Below are positions 18,902 to 27,513 of a DNA stretch of 64,000 nt, piece by piece. How positions within the stretch are numbered: position 1 is the first letter of the stretch; each line of letters starts with the position of its first letter. The DNA lies in contig NZ_JAHUWK010000001.1 in NCBI RefSeq assembly GCF_019219065.1, positions 744,001 through 808,000 on the forward strand, written 5' to 3'. The translations under genes were made by a program, and so were the position numbers. The notes below the pieces were generated by a model. That model did not search any database. It worked only from the letters and a program-made list of their open reading frames with translations, and was not told the origin of the DNA. Source of the DNA: Duganella sp. sic0402. GTDB taxonomy: Bacteria > Pseudomonadota > Gammaproteobacteria > Burkholderiales > Burkholderiaceae_D.

Positions 18902-20305
18902 CTAGCTCCTCAACAATGCCGTGGCCAATTCATGCCGGACGCAGCGGATTGCTGCCAGCCACAGCAAGGCGCACACCGCCGATGCCGCCAGCAATTGCTC
19001 GACCGGCGGCAATGGCCATGACGTCACCACCGCAGAGCCGGTCAGGCAAATGCCGGCCACCAGCGCGCTACACCATGTTGCCTCCAGCAAGGAACGGCAA
19101 GTGATGCGCGCAAAACGACGCAGATAAAAGAGCGTCAGCCCGCTGCGAATGACAGCGCCGAAGACGATCGCCCAGCCTATCCACAGCAGACCAAAAGGCG
19201 CTGCAAGCAACACAGCAAGTACGCGCGCCAACACTGCCATGGCATCCAATCGCGCCTGTGCTTGCACCTGTCCCATCGCCACGAATAAATAGCGCGCCAT
19301 GCTGAACATGCTATACACAGCCGAGCCTATGCAGATGACCCGGATGACGGGCACAGCAGCGCTCCACTGATCGCCGTACAAAATGTGCACCAGCGCCGGC
19401 GCCATCAGCGCAACGAAACCGAAAAACGGCCATCCCAGCGCCGTCATATAACTCGCCGTGGTCAAGTATGCCTGACGCACATCAGCGCCTGAGCGTGCCT
19501 GCGCGGAAAACATCGGAAAAATTACCGGCGAAATCGCAGCAGTCACCAATTGATTAAAAACATTGATCACGCCCATGGCCTTGCCATAGATGGCAACCTC
19601 TGCCAGTCCAGCCACTTTGCCGATGACGAGATCCGGCGCCGCGACGCCGGCCTCGTCAACGAGCGTGCCGGTCGTTGATACGGCGCCAAACGACAGAATC
19701 TCGCGCATCCCATGCCAGGTCGGCAACCATGGCAAATCCGCCGGGCGGAAGCACAGCACGGCAATCAGCGTCGCCACTGCGCCAGCCACTGCGCCGAATG
19801 CCAGACTCAGATAGCCCCAGCCCAGTACGGCCAGCATGATGGTGGACGCCGTCTGCGTCGCGCATTGAATGGTATTAATCACGAAGATCGCCGAAAACCG
19901 CATCTGTCGCCGTAGGCAAGGCAAGGCAATCGCACTGAACGGCAACAACATAAAATTCAGCGACAGCAGCTGTAGCAGCACCTGCAAGCGCGGTTCATCA
20001 TAAAACCAGGCTGCTGCATAACTTGCCGCGAAGACCAATCCCGCCAGCGACCAGCCGACCATGATGCTAACGCCCATCGCCGCGCGTAACCTGGCATCAT
20101 CCAGCACTGGCGCCTGGATGATGTAGCTGCCCACGCCGAAGTCACGCAGCACTTGCGCCAGCGCCACCAGCACCGCGCCTATCGCATAGACACCCACCTC
20201 ATCGGGCGTCAGCAAGCGGGCCACTACCATCGCACCCGCCGTGTTCAACACCAGCAGCGTATATTTCTCGGAAAACGAGAACACAAAGGACAGGCGCGAT
20301 GTCAT
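18902..20305 (-). CDS. Oligosaccharide flippase family protein (Wzx-like)
   Basis: A 467-residue integral membrane protein with about 12 hydrophobic segments. The N-terminus LVLNTAGAMVVARLLTPDEVGVYAIG matches the polysaccharide-biosynthesis flippase family (MOP superfamily). It should move the lipid-linked repeat unit from the cytoplasmic to the periplasmic face for polymerisation. Its start overlaps the GT2-GT4 fusion stop by four bases, placing it as the second gene of the minus-strand block. With the O-ligase/polymerase-like gene at 22472 it completes a Wzx/Wzy-type pathway (inference from context). Confidence 0.9.
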   Translation of the reverse strand: MTSRLSFVFSFSEKYTLLVLNTAGAMVVARLLTPDEVGVYAIGAVLVALAQVLRDFGVGSYIIQAPVLDDARLRAAMGVSIMVGWSLAGLVFAASYAAAWFYDEPRLQVLLQLLSLNFMLLPFSAIALPCLRRQMRFSAIFVINTIQCATQTASTIMLAVLGWGYLSLAFGAVAGAVATLIAVLCFRPADLPWLPTWHGMREILSFGAVSTTGTLVDEAGVAAPDLVIGKVAGLAEVAIYGKAMGVINVFNQLVTAAISPVIFPMFSAQARSGADVRQAYLTTASYMTALGWPFFGFVALMAPALVHILYGDQWSAAVPVIRVICIGSAVYSMFSMARYLFVAMGQVQAQARLDAMAVLARVLAVLLAAPFGLLWIGWAIVFGAVIRSGLTLFYLRRFARITCRSLLEATWCSALVAGICLTGSAVVTSWPLPPVEQLLAASAVCALLWLAAIRCVRHELATALLRS

Positions 20306-22380
20306 AGCAAACCGTCATAGAATGCGCGTACCTGCGCGCCGACCACGTCGTCGCTGTAACGCTGGACGGCTTCCGCCCGGCCATGTTTGCCCATTTCAGC
20401 GCGCCGGACTGGATCGGCAAGCAATTGTGCTACCAGATTTGCCACTGCGACAGGATCATCGGCCGGCACCAGCAGGCCGGCCCGGCTGTCGCGCAGGATA
20501 TCGGCGCTGCCTGGCACATCGCTCGCCACCGCGGGCACGCCACACGCCATGGCCTCGATGGTAGCGATACCGAATCCTTCGTTACGGCTCATCAGAAGAT
20601 GCACATCCAATGCCGGCATCAACTCATGCACTGCTTCGACAAATCCGGTAAATGTGATCCACGCGAGCAAGCCCGATTGCGCAGCTTGTTCGCGCAAAGC
20701 CGCTTCCAGCGGGCCTGTGCCGATCATGACCAGATGCAGGCCGGGAAATCGCTGGCGCAGCAACGAAAACACTTCAATTGCCATCGCTGGCCGCTTTTGT
20801 TCGGACAAGCGCCCGACCACGCCCATCACCAGCCCCTGCTGCGGCAACCGCAAGTGCTGACGTGCCTGTATCCGTATCGCCAGCGACGGGCGGAAACGCT
20901 GCGTATCCACCGAGTTGGGTATCACCGCCATGCGCGCATCGGACGGCAGGAATCGCTGATAAATCGCGACAAAATGCGCCATGGCAGAGGCCGATACCGC
21001 ATAAATCCCGCGCACGCGGCTGAACGCCTGCTTGAGCAGTTTGTCATGCCATCCGGTAAAGCTGGCTGGAGGAAAGGCGTTGTGAACGCTGATCACTGCC
21101 GGCAGGCCACAATGCTGCGACAGCCATAACATCGATGCCCCGTAATTGGTCCAGCACAGTGCAATATGAATCAGGCTGGCCTGGAAGGCGCGCAACCTGC
21201 CCGCCGCAAACCAGCGTGCGCGTAACAGGTGCAGCTGTCGCCAGCGCCACTCACCTTCAAAGACCGGTGGCGGACTGAATTCCGCCAGCGTGATCTGCTC
21301 GCTGGCAAGGCGTCGCGCCCAGTCTTCCATGCCGTCGAAACGGCGCAAGGCCAACATGCCCGAGTAACCGGCAGCCTGTAGGTAACGCACTTCCTGCGCC
21401 ATGCGCAGCTCCATGCCGCCCAGTTCACCGGAGTAGCTGGTCACGAGCACATCACACTGGCGCCGAGGCGCGCCGCGCCAAGCCTCATAAAAATAGCCTC
21501 GCAAGAATGCCAGCTCCCAGCGATGTCTGAATTTTCGTCCGATGTCGCCGCTCGCCATCGCCAAGCCCAGCGAGCCAAGCTCGACGAGATAACGCCGCAG
21601 CATCCAGCGCGGCACGCCGAGCCGCTCAGCGAACTTGCCGGCTTGCTCCTGACGATATTTGCCACGTCCGAAACGCCCAGCCTTGCGCAAGATATAATCG
21701 ATGCGAACTTGATGCACACGAATCTGATGCGCTACCTTGGGCGCGCCACAAAACCATGCGGGATAGCCAGCCAGAGCCAGCCGCCGCGTGAACTCCGTCT
21801 CGCTACCCATGGCGTAGTCCGCGCCATTCGGACCGATGCAGGTGTCGAAACGATGGCCAGCAGCGAAGACCGCCGGGCGTATCGCCATGTTCGCGCCCCA
21901 AACCAGTCCGGGAAATACCGGGCCATCTGGCAGCGATGGCGATGTCAGCCCGTAGGTAAGCCCGGTAGGTATCAAGGGTTGCAGCCAGGGGGGCGGCGGC
22001 GCTTCCCAGTCCGGCAAGATGGTGCCGCCGAAGACGCTGTAGGCCGGATTGTCGATGGCGCAGGCCTGCCACTGCAATAGCCAGTCAGGCGATGGCGTTG
22101 CGTCGTCATCGGTAAAGATATACAAGGCCCCCGCTTCCACAGTGATCGCCTGTAGCGCCTGGTTCAAGGCCCGATTCTTTCCAGCTTGCGGCTCGTGCAA
22201 CACCTGCAAGGGCAGCCGGCTGGCGTAGGCAGCAAGCAACTCGGCCGTGCCGTCGTTGCTGCCATTATCGACGATCAGCAAGCGCCAGCCGTCCGCTGGC
22301 ACGATCAGCCGGCAATAAGCATCCAGAACCTTGGGTAAAGTTGCGCTCCCATTGCGGGTCGCCATGAGTACGGTCAACAA
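20302..22380 (-). CDS. Bifunctional glycosyltransferase: GT2 domain fused to GT4 domain
   Basis: A 692-residue protein combining two glycosyltransferase folds. Residues 1 to about 290 are GT2 (GT-A fold): LTVLMATRNGS, VDNGSNDGTAELL and FTDDDATPSPDW with the metal-binding aspartates. From about residue 307 (VLVTSYSGELGGMELRMAQE) to the end is GT4 (GT-B fold): PNSVDTQRFRP, VVGRLSEQKRP and SRNEGFGIATIEAMACGVP. Such a protein could add two successive sugars. It is the first gene of the minus-strand block and faces the O-ligase gene across a 91-base divergent region. Both domains look intact. Confidence 0.88.
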   Translation of the reverse strand: MLTVLMATRNGSATLPKVLDAYCRLIVPADGWRLLIVDNGSNDGTAELLAAYASRLPLQVLHEPQAGKNRALNQALQAITVEAGALYIFTDDDATPSPDWLLQWQACAIDNPAYSVFGGTILPDWEAPPPPWLQPLIPTGLTYGLTSPSLPDGPVFPGLVWGANMAIRPAVFAAGHRFDTCIGPNGADYAMGSETEFTRRLALAGYPAWFCGAPKVAHQIRVHQVRIDYILRKAGRFGRGKYRQEQAGKFAERLGVPRWMLRRYLVELGSLGLAMASGDIGRKFRHRWELAFLRGYFYEAWRGAPRRQCDVLVTSYSGELGGMELRMAQEVRYLQAAGYSGMLALRRFDGMEDWARRLASEQITLAEFSPPPVFEGEWRWRQLHLLRARWFAAGRLRAFQASLIHIALCWTNYGASMLWLSQHCGLPAVISVHNAFPPASFTGWHDKLLKQAFSRVRGIYAVSASAMAHFVAIYQRFLPSDARMAVIPNSVDTQRFRPSLAIRIQARQHLRLPQQGLVMGVVGRLSEQKRPAMAIEVFSLLRQRFPGLHLVMIGTGPLEAALREQAAQSGLLAWITFTGFVEAVHELMPALDVHLLMSRNEGFGIATIEAMACGVPAVASDVPGSADILRDSRAGLLVPADDPVAVANLVAQLLADPVRRAEMGKHGRAEAVQRYSDDVVGAQVRAFYDGLL

Positions 22381-22471
22381 GCTGCTGTCTCCCCTGTTTT
22401 ATGCTTGTGAGACTAAAAAGCCAGTGTACTGACAGGCTCCAGACACATCGTTGAGCTTTATCAATGACTCC
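22381..22471. promoter_or_regulatory. Divergent intergenic region between blocks 2 and 3
   Basis: This 91-base gap must drive the minus-strand flippase block and the plus-strand O-ligase block. No convincing -35/-10 pair and no GG-N10-GC sigma-54 element was found on either strand. The only weak sign is a CATAAA hexamer on the minus strand at about 22399-22404. The TTG at 22451 would extend the O-ligase by seven residues into this region. Confidence 0.35.
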
Positions 22472-23719
22472 ATGCGCGACATACTTGTTACTCTGATCGT
22501 TTTTTCCAGCTTGCCGCTGATAATCAAAAATCCCGTCAACGGCGTGTTGATGTGGATCTGGATCAGCGTCATGAATCCGCACACGCAAGGCTGGGGCTTC
22601 GCCACCACCTTTCCGTTCGCCCAAATCATTGCGGTCATCACCCTGTTCAGCCTCGTTACCTCGCGCGCGCCCAAGTCGCTGCCGGCGTGCGGCATCACAT
22701 TCACGCTGCTGGCGATGATGTTGTGGATGAACGTGACCACGCTGTTTGCGATTTTCCCTTCCGCATCGCAGGCGCAACTGGCCAAGGTCATGAAGATCAT
22801 GCTGATGAGTTTGGTGACGCTGGCACTGATACGCAGCCGTGAAGACCTGCATCGCATGATTTGGGTATTGGTGATTTCGCTGGGCTTCTACGGCGTGAAA
22901 GGTGGCGTATTCACCTTGCGCGAAGGCGGCAATTTCCGCGTATGGGGACCGACAGGAACCTTCATCGGCGGCAACAATGAAATCGCGCTGGCCCTCATCA
23001 TCGCGATTCCGCTGATGCACTATCTCCAGCTAAGCACCGAGCGGCGCTGGGTACGCCACGGCCTGACGCTGACCATGCTGCTAACCGGCATGGCCGCGCT
23101 GGGCTCCTACTCGCGCGGCGCACTGCTGGCGATCGCGGCAATGCTGCTGCTGATGTGGCTCAAGAGCAAAAAGAAGCTGCCAGGCGCGCTGGTCATGACA
23201 CTGCTAGCGCCATTGGCACTATTATTCATGCCGGATCGCTGGACGATGCGCATGGATAGCATCGCTGATTATCAGGCGGACACATCAGCGACAGGCCGCA
23301 TCAACGCCTGGCTGATGGCCTACAATCTGGCCAGGGACCGTTTCTTCGGCGGCGGCTTCGAAATCGCGGAACCATCCGTGTTTCAGCTCTACGCCCCCGA
23401 TCCAGGCGCCGTCCACGCCGCGCACAGTATTTATTTCCAGGCCTTGGGTGAACATGGCTTTATCGGCCTGGCCCTGTATCTTCTGCTGGGACTGCTGACC
23501 TGGCGCTCCGCAGCCTGGGTGGTGCGCAACAGCGGCAACGATCCGGAGTTGCTATGGGCAGGCAATCTGGCCAGGATGATACAAGCAAGCCTGATCGGAT
23601 TTGCCGTTGGTGGTGCTTTCCTCAGCCTGCTGTATTTCGATGTGCCCTACTACCTGATGGCGGCCGTCGTGAGCCTGCGCATATTGACGGCGCGAAAACT
23701 GGCCGAGGCCAAACGATGA
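22472..23719 (+). CDS. O-glycosylation ligase / polymerase-like, exosortase A associated (TIGR03097-like)
   Basis: A 415-residue polytopic membrane protein of the O-antigen ligase/Wzy superfamily, with about ten hydrophobic segments. The start MRDILVTLIVFSSLPLIIKNP is characteristic of the XrtA-associated family, so ATG at 22472 is preferred over TTG at 22451. The periplasmic loop with TGTFIGGNNEIALAL and SYSRGALL is the conserved ligase/polymerase region. It may polymerise repeat units or link glycan to an acceptor; which of the two is unknown. The next gene overlaps its stop by four bases. Confidence 0.88.
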   Translation: MRDILVTLIVFSSLPLIIKNPVNGVLMWIWISVMNPHTQGWGFATTFPFAQIIAVITLFSLVTSRAPKSLPACGITFTLLAMMLWMNVTTLFAIFPSASQAQLAKVMKIMLMSLVTLALIRSREDLHRMIWVLVISLGFYGVKGGVFTLREGGNFRVWGPTGTFIGGNNEIALALIIAIPLMHYLQLSTERRWVRHGLTLTMLLTGMAALGSYSRGALLAIAAMLLLMWLKSKKKLPGALVMTLLAPLALLFMPDRWTMRMDSIADYQADTSATGRINAWLMAYNLARDRFFGGGFEIAEPSVFQLYAPDPGAVHAAHSIYFQALGEHGFIGLALYLLLGLLTWRSAAWVVRNSGNDPELLWAGNLARMIQASLIGFAVGGAFLSLLYFDVPYYLMAAVVSLRILTARKLAEAKR

Positions 23720-24549
23720 ACCGCCTCTCCATCCTGATCTACCACCGCGTCCTGCCCTGGCCCGATGCTTTGCTGCCCAGCCTGCCAGACGTGCGGCGAT
23801 TTGATCGCCAGATGAAACTGCTGAAGCGCTATTTCGAGGTGCTGCCGGTGAGCCTGGCGATAAAGCTACTACACCGGCAAGCGCTGCCGCCGCGCGCCGC
23901 CTGCATTACTTTCGACGATGGCTACGCCGACAATGCCACCCACGCACTGCCAGTCCTGCGAAAGCACGAACTAAGCGCGGCCTTCTTCATCGCTACCGCT
24001 TACCTGAATGGCGGCCAAATGTGGAATGATGACGTGATTGCCCATGCACGCCAGGCTCGCCTCACGCCCCACGAGCTGGATGCATTGCTGCTGCAACTGA
24101 AATACCTGCCGTTTGAAGAGCGCGACAAAGCCGCGCGTGCGCTCGCGCCAGCATCCCAGGCACCACTGATGCTGACCACCGAACAAGTGCAAAGCTTGAT
24201 CGCGGCCGGCATGGAAATCGGGGCACACACACACAGCCACCCCATTCTTTCCAGCATGCCGGATGCGCTGGCCATGGCAGATATCCGTCGCGGAAAAGCC
24301 GTGCTGGAGACAATAACGCAGACACCGCTCACCATGTTTGCCTATCCAAACGGAAAACCCGGCACAGATTATGACCAGCGCCATGTGCTGATGCTGCGCC
24401 AGCTTGGCTTTGATATCGGATTCAGCACGGTTGCCGGGGTGGCCTACGAAGGCAGCGACCTGCTGCAACTTCCTCGCTTCACCCCTTGGGAACCAGATCG
24501 TCTAAGGTTTCTGCTACGTTTATTGGCGCAGCGACGCGTGCTGGCGTAG
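23716..24549 (+). CDS. Polysaccharide deacetylase family protein (second CE4 enzyme)
   Basis: A 277-residue NodB-type deacetylase. ACITFDDGYADNATHALPVL carries the catalytic and metal aspartates near residues 75-80, EIGAHTHSHPILSSM the metal-binding histidines, and FAYPNGKPGTDY is the usual later motif. The opening LSILIYHRVLPWPD is typical of cytoplasmic or periplasmic XrtA-cluster deacetylases, and no signal peptide is visible. The ATG overlaps the O-ligase stop, which settles the start. Its last 71 bases overlap the 3' end of the convergent asparagine-synthase-like gene. It may act on a different residue of the polymer than the deacetylase at 3188. Confidence 0.9.
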   Translation: MNRLSILIYHRVLPWPDALLPSLPDVRRFDRQMKLLKRYFEVLPVSLAIKLLHRQALPPRAACITFDDGYADNATHALPVLRKHELSAAFFIATAYLNGGQMWNDDVIAHARQARLTPHELDALLLQLKYLPFEERDKAARALAPASQAPLMLTTEQVQSLIAAGMEIGAHTHSHPILSSMPDALAMADIRRGKAVLETITQTPLTMFAYPNGKPGTDYDQRHVLMLRQLGFDIGFSTVAGVAYEGSDLLQLPRFTPWEPDRLRFLLRLLAQRRVLA

Positions 24550-26290
24550 CGTGATGGTGCAGCCACTGCTCCAGCATCATCAGCACCCAGACCATGGTTC
24601 CATGATAAGCCGGATGCTCATGCACATGGGTTTGCAGCAGCTGATCGATAAAACCGGCGCGCACGATGCGGCGCGACTTCAGATCGGCGAGGCTATCGTA
24701 GGCCAAGGCCCGCAAGCGCGCATCGGAAAGAAGCCATGCGCCGAACGGCATGCCGAATCCGTGCTTTTTCTTGCGCAAGATCGCCGCCGGCAAATGCTCG
24801 CGCAGCGCCTGTTTAAAGAAATAGCGCAAGCGCGTACCGCGCAGCTTGTCATCAGGGGGAAGGCGCGCGGAGAACGCTAGCATCTCATCGCTCAGAAACG
24901 GAAACGCCGGTTCCACGCCAGCCAGTTCACAGGCGAGATTCACCTTGCGTAGATCGTTGTCCGCCAGCGTGTAGTGCAAGTCCAGGGCCTGCATGCGGTT
25001 GATCTGGCTAAGGCGATCGGGTTGCCAGTAACAGTGGTTCAATTGCGCCAGCGGTGCGTCCATATCCACGACATGCAGAAAATCCGCTTCCAGCATCTGC
25101 GCCGGGCCGTAACGTGACAGCAGATTATAGCTTTCCAGCCGCGCCGGCATCGGCGCCAATGCCTGCTGCACATAGCTTCGCGCCTTGTTCAGCAGCGCTA
25201 TCTCTAGCTTTCCGGCGAGTCCGAACAGTAGCGGCTCCAGCACCAACTGGCGCGCCGCAGACGGCAAACGCTCATAGCGCGAGAACACCGCCTGGCGCGC
25301 ATAACGTTCGTTGCCGCCAAAAAGTTCATCACCGCCATCGCCACCCAGCAAACGTGTCACGCCGTCAGCAGCGGCTATTTGCGCACAAAAAAAAGCGGGG
25401 ACGACCGACGCATTACCGAACGGCTGGTCTGCCGCCGCCGCAATGCGAGGTATGCTGTCCGCCACGTCGTCAGCGGTAAGATAGTATTCGTGGTGGTCGG
25501 TCTGAAAATGCCGGGCGGCGATGCGTGCATACACCATCTCATCGTAGCCCTCGACATCGAAGCCGATCGAATAAGTACGAGCTGGCTTTTCGAGTAGGCC
25601 CGCCAGCGTGGAACTGTCCGTTCCTCCGCTCAGAAAAGCGCCAACTTTGTCTGTCCCTTGCGCTGCGCTGCTCACCGCGCTGCGTAATGCCTGCTGAAAC
25701 TGCTGCTTCATGACCGCAAATGGCAAGGCGCGTTCTTCCCGGAAGCGCATTTGCCAATATGCTCCACGCTCCGCACGCCCATGGCTATATAGCAGAAACT
25801 CTCCCGGCCCCAGGCGCTGCCGATGGCGATAAACGCTGCGCGGCGACGGTATCATGTGGAAGTAGAGATAATCGTACAGCGCCTGCGGATCCAGCTCGCC
25901 TGCTGGCAAGGAGGCGGCTGACGTGGAAAACAGCAGCTGCCGCGCATCACTCTGATAGTGCATTGCATGCACCCCGCTGCGGTCTATCGCCAGCAATACC
26001 GTTTCAGAAGCGCCATCAACCACACACAGGGCGAAATGCCCGGCCAGTTCCGCGCAAACCTGTTTGCCGCGCGCACGCCAGGCTGTCGCCAAGCGCTCAG
26101 CCAGCCTTTCGCCGCTACCATCAAGCGTCGCCGAACCGCATATCGCGGTCAGCAAGCCAGCTTGCTGATGTATGCTGACGCTGGAACCTGTGGCAGCCAG
26201 CCCTCCATCGCCGTCAAGCAGCATGCTGGCCGCGCGCAGTGGTGCCGGTTGATTACGCCCCAGTTGCAGGAAACCGCACAGGCCGCTCAC
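24479..26290 (-). CDS. Asparagine synthase-like amidotransferase with displaced N-terminal Cys
   Basis: A 603-residue protein with the two-domain layout of asparagine synthase B. It begins MSGLCGFLQLG: the cysteine is residue 5, not residue 2, so it cannot be the N-terminal nucleophile unless it is trimmed. The synthetase domain looks active, with the PP-loop FLSGGTDSSTLAG near residues 216-225 and LLGGDGGDELFGGNERYA. It may therefore use free ammonia or an amine, as beta-lactam-synthetase-like relatives do, to make an amide (inference). It overlaps the PLP decarboxylase stop by four bases. Its substrate may come from the carrier-protein module upstream. Confidence 0.85.
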   Translation of the reverse strand: MSGLCGFLQLGRNQPAPLRAASMLLDGDGGLAATGSSVSIHQQAGLLTAICGSATLDGSGERLAERLATAWRARGKQVCAELAGHFALCVVDGASETVLLAIDRSGVHAMHYQSDARQLLFSTSAASLPAGELDPQALYDYLYFHMIPSPRSVYRHRQRLGPGEFLLYSHGRAERGAYWQMRFREERALPFAVMKQQFQQALRSAVSSAAQGTDKVGAFLSGGTDSSTLAGLLEKPARTYSIGFDVEGYDEMVYARIAARHFQTDHHEYYLTADDVADSIPRIAAAADQPFGNASVVPAFFCAQIAAADGVTRLLGGDGGDELFGGNERYARQAVFSRYERLPSAARQLVLEPLLFGLAGKLEIALLNKARSYVQQALAPMPARLESYNLLSRYGPAQMLEADFLHVVDMDAPLAQLNHCYWQPDRLSQINRMQALDLHYTLADNDLRKVNLACELAGVEPAFPFLSDEMLAFSARLPPDDKLRGTRLRYFFKQALREHLPAAILRKKKHGFGMPFGAWLLSDARLRALAYDSLADLKSRRIVRAGFIDQLLQTHVHEHPAYHGTMVWVLMMLEQWLHHHATPARVAAPINVAETLDDLVPKG

Positions 26291-27513
26291 ACCAGCACCT
26301 CAAGCGGCGGTGGATGGCCCAGAAACGCTATCGGGCTCGCTGTCAGCCCATAGGCGCCGGACTGGAAAACCACCACCAGGTCGCCAGGCATCGCACGCGC
26401 CAGCTCAATATGCTCGGCCAACACATCCAGCGGCGTGCACAGCGGCCCGACGACAGTCGCCATTTCGCGCGGTCCCGCGCGCATGCGGTTGCCTATCGCC
26501 ACCGGATAATTCTTGCGTAAGACCTGACCGAAATTCCCGGATGCGGCCAGATGGTGATGCAATCCACCATCGGTAATCAGGAATACCTGGCCATGCGAGA
26601 ATTTCCTCTCCTGCACACGGCACACGTAGATCCCGCCCTCCGCGACCAGATAGCGTCCCAGCTCCAGCACCAATTGGGTCTGGGGCGATGTAGAGCAAAG
26701 CAACTGAGCTGCCGTGTGCAAGCCTTCGGCCACCGCCGCCAAGTCCAGGGCGCGCTCGCCTGGAAAATATGGCACGCCAAACCCGCCGCCGATATTCAGC
26801 ATGCGCATCGGTGACGGCGCGCACTCCGCCAGTTGCAGGCTCAATTGCACACACAGACGCTGGGCTTCGCAAATAGCGCTGGCGGACAAATTCTGCGCGC
26901 CACAGAATAGATGAAAGCCTTGGAAATCCAGCCCCAGGCTCGCCATTTTTCGCAGCATGGCCGGTACACGTTGCGCATCCACACCGAATTGCCGGGCGCC
27001 GCCGCCCATTTTCATGCCAGCATGTTTCAGCTCAAATTCCGGATTAACCCGTATCGCGGCGCGCGGTGTCATCCCCAGCGCTTCACCGATGTGGGCGGCG
27101 CGCTCCATCTCCTGTTCCGACTCAAGATGCAGCAATACCCCTGCCGCCACCGCGCTGCGCAACTCGGTATCACGCTTGCCAGGACCGGCAAAGCTGATAT
27201 GCGATGGCGCCATGCCCGCGTCCAGCGCGGTTTTCAACTCGCCGGACGAAGCCACATCGAAGCCGTCTACCAGTGGCGCCATCATCTGCACCAGCGCCGG
27301 CATGGGATTGGCCTTGATCGCGTAATGCACATGCACGCGCGCCGGGAGCATCTGGCGCAGCGCCGCAACGCGTGATTGGATGTGCTTGCGTTCGTAGGCA
27401 TAAAACGGCGTCTGACCGACACGTTCGGCCAGCCTGGTCAGCGCAATCCCAGCGATTTGCAGGCAGTCATCCTGCACTGGAAACTGCCGCAGTTCCGCAT
27501 GCGTGGCATTCAT
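26287..27513 (-). CDS. PLP-dependent decarboxylase, exosortase A associated (TIGR03099-like)
   Basis: A 408-residue fold-type III pyridoxal-phosphate enzyme related to diaminopimelate and ornithine decarboxylases. The PLP-binding lysine is Lys67 in HYAIKANP. GGGFGVPYFPGE is the phosphate-binding glycine motif near residue 240, and ELGRYLVAEGG follows. It should decarboxylate an amino acid or an amino-acid moiety; the substrate is not known. The start overlaps the acyl-CoA ligase stop by four bases. Family members sit next to an AMP-forming ligase and an ACP in XrtA loci, hinting at a carrier-bound substrate. Confidence 0.92.
   Translation of the reverse strand: MNATHAELRQFPVQDDCLQIAGIALTRLAERVGQTPFYAYERKHIQSRVAALRQMLPARVHVHYAIKANPMPALVQMMAPLVDGFDVASSGELKTALDAGMAPSHISFAGPGKRDTELRSAVAAGVLLHLESEQEMERAAHIGEALGMTPRAAIRVNPEFELKHAGMKMGGGARQFGVDAQRVPAMLRKMASLGLDFQGFHLFCGAQNLSASAICEAQRLCVQLSLQLAECAPSPMRMLNIGGGFGVPYFPGERALDLAAVAEGLHTAAQLLCSTSPQTQLVLELGRYLVAEGGIYVCRVQERKFSHGQVFLITDGGLHHHLAASGNFGQVLRKNYPVAIGNRMRAGPREMATVVGPLCTPLDVLAEHIELARAMPGDLVVVFQSGAYGLTASPIAFLGHPPPLEVLV

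Noticed and set aside
22451..22471. TTG 22451 as start of the O-ligase gene.
   Set aside because: The family N-terminus begins at ATG 22472 (MRDILVTLIVF), and no ribosome site precedes the TTG.
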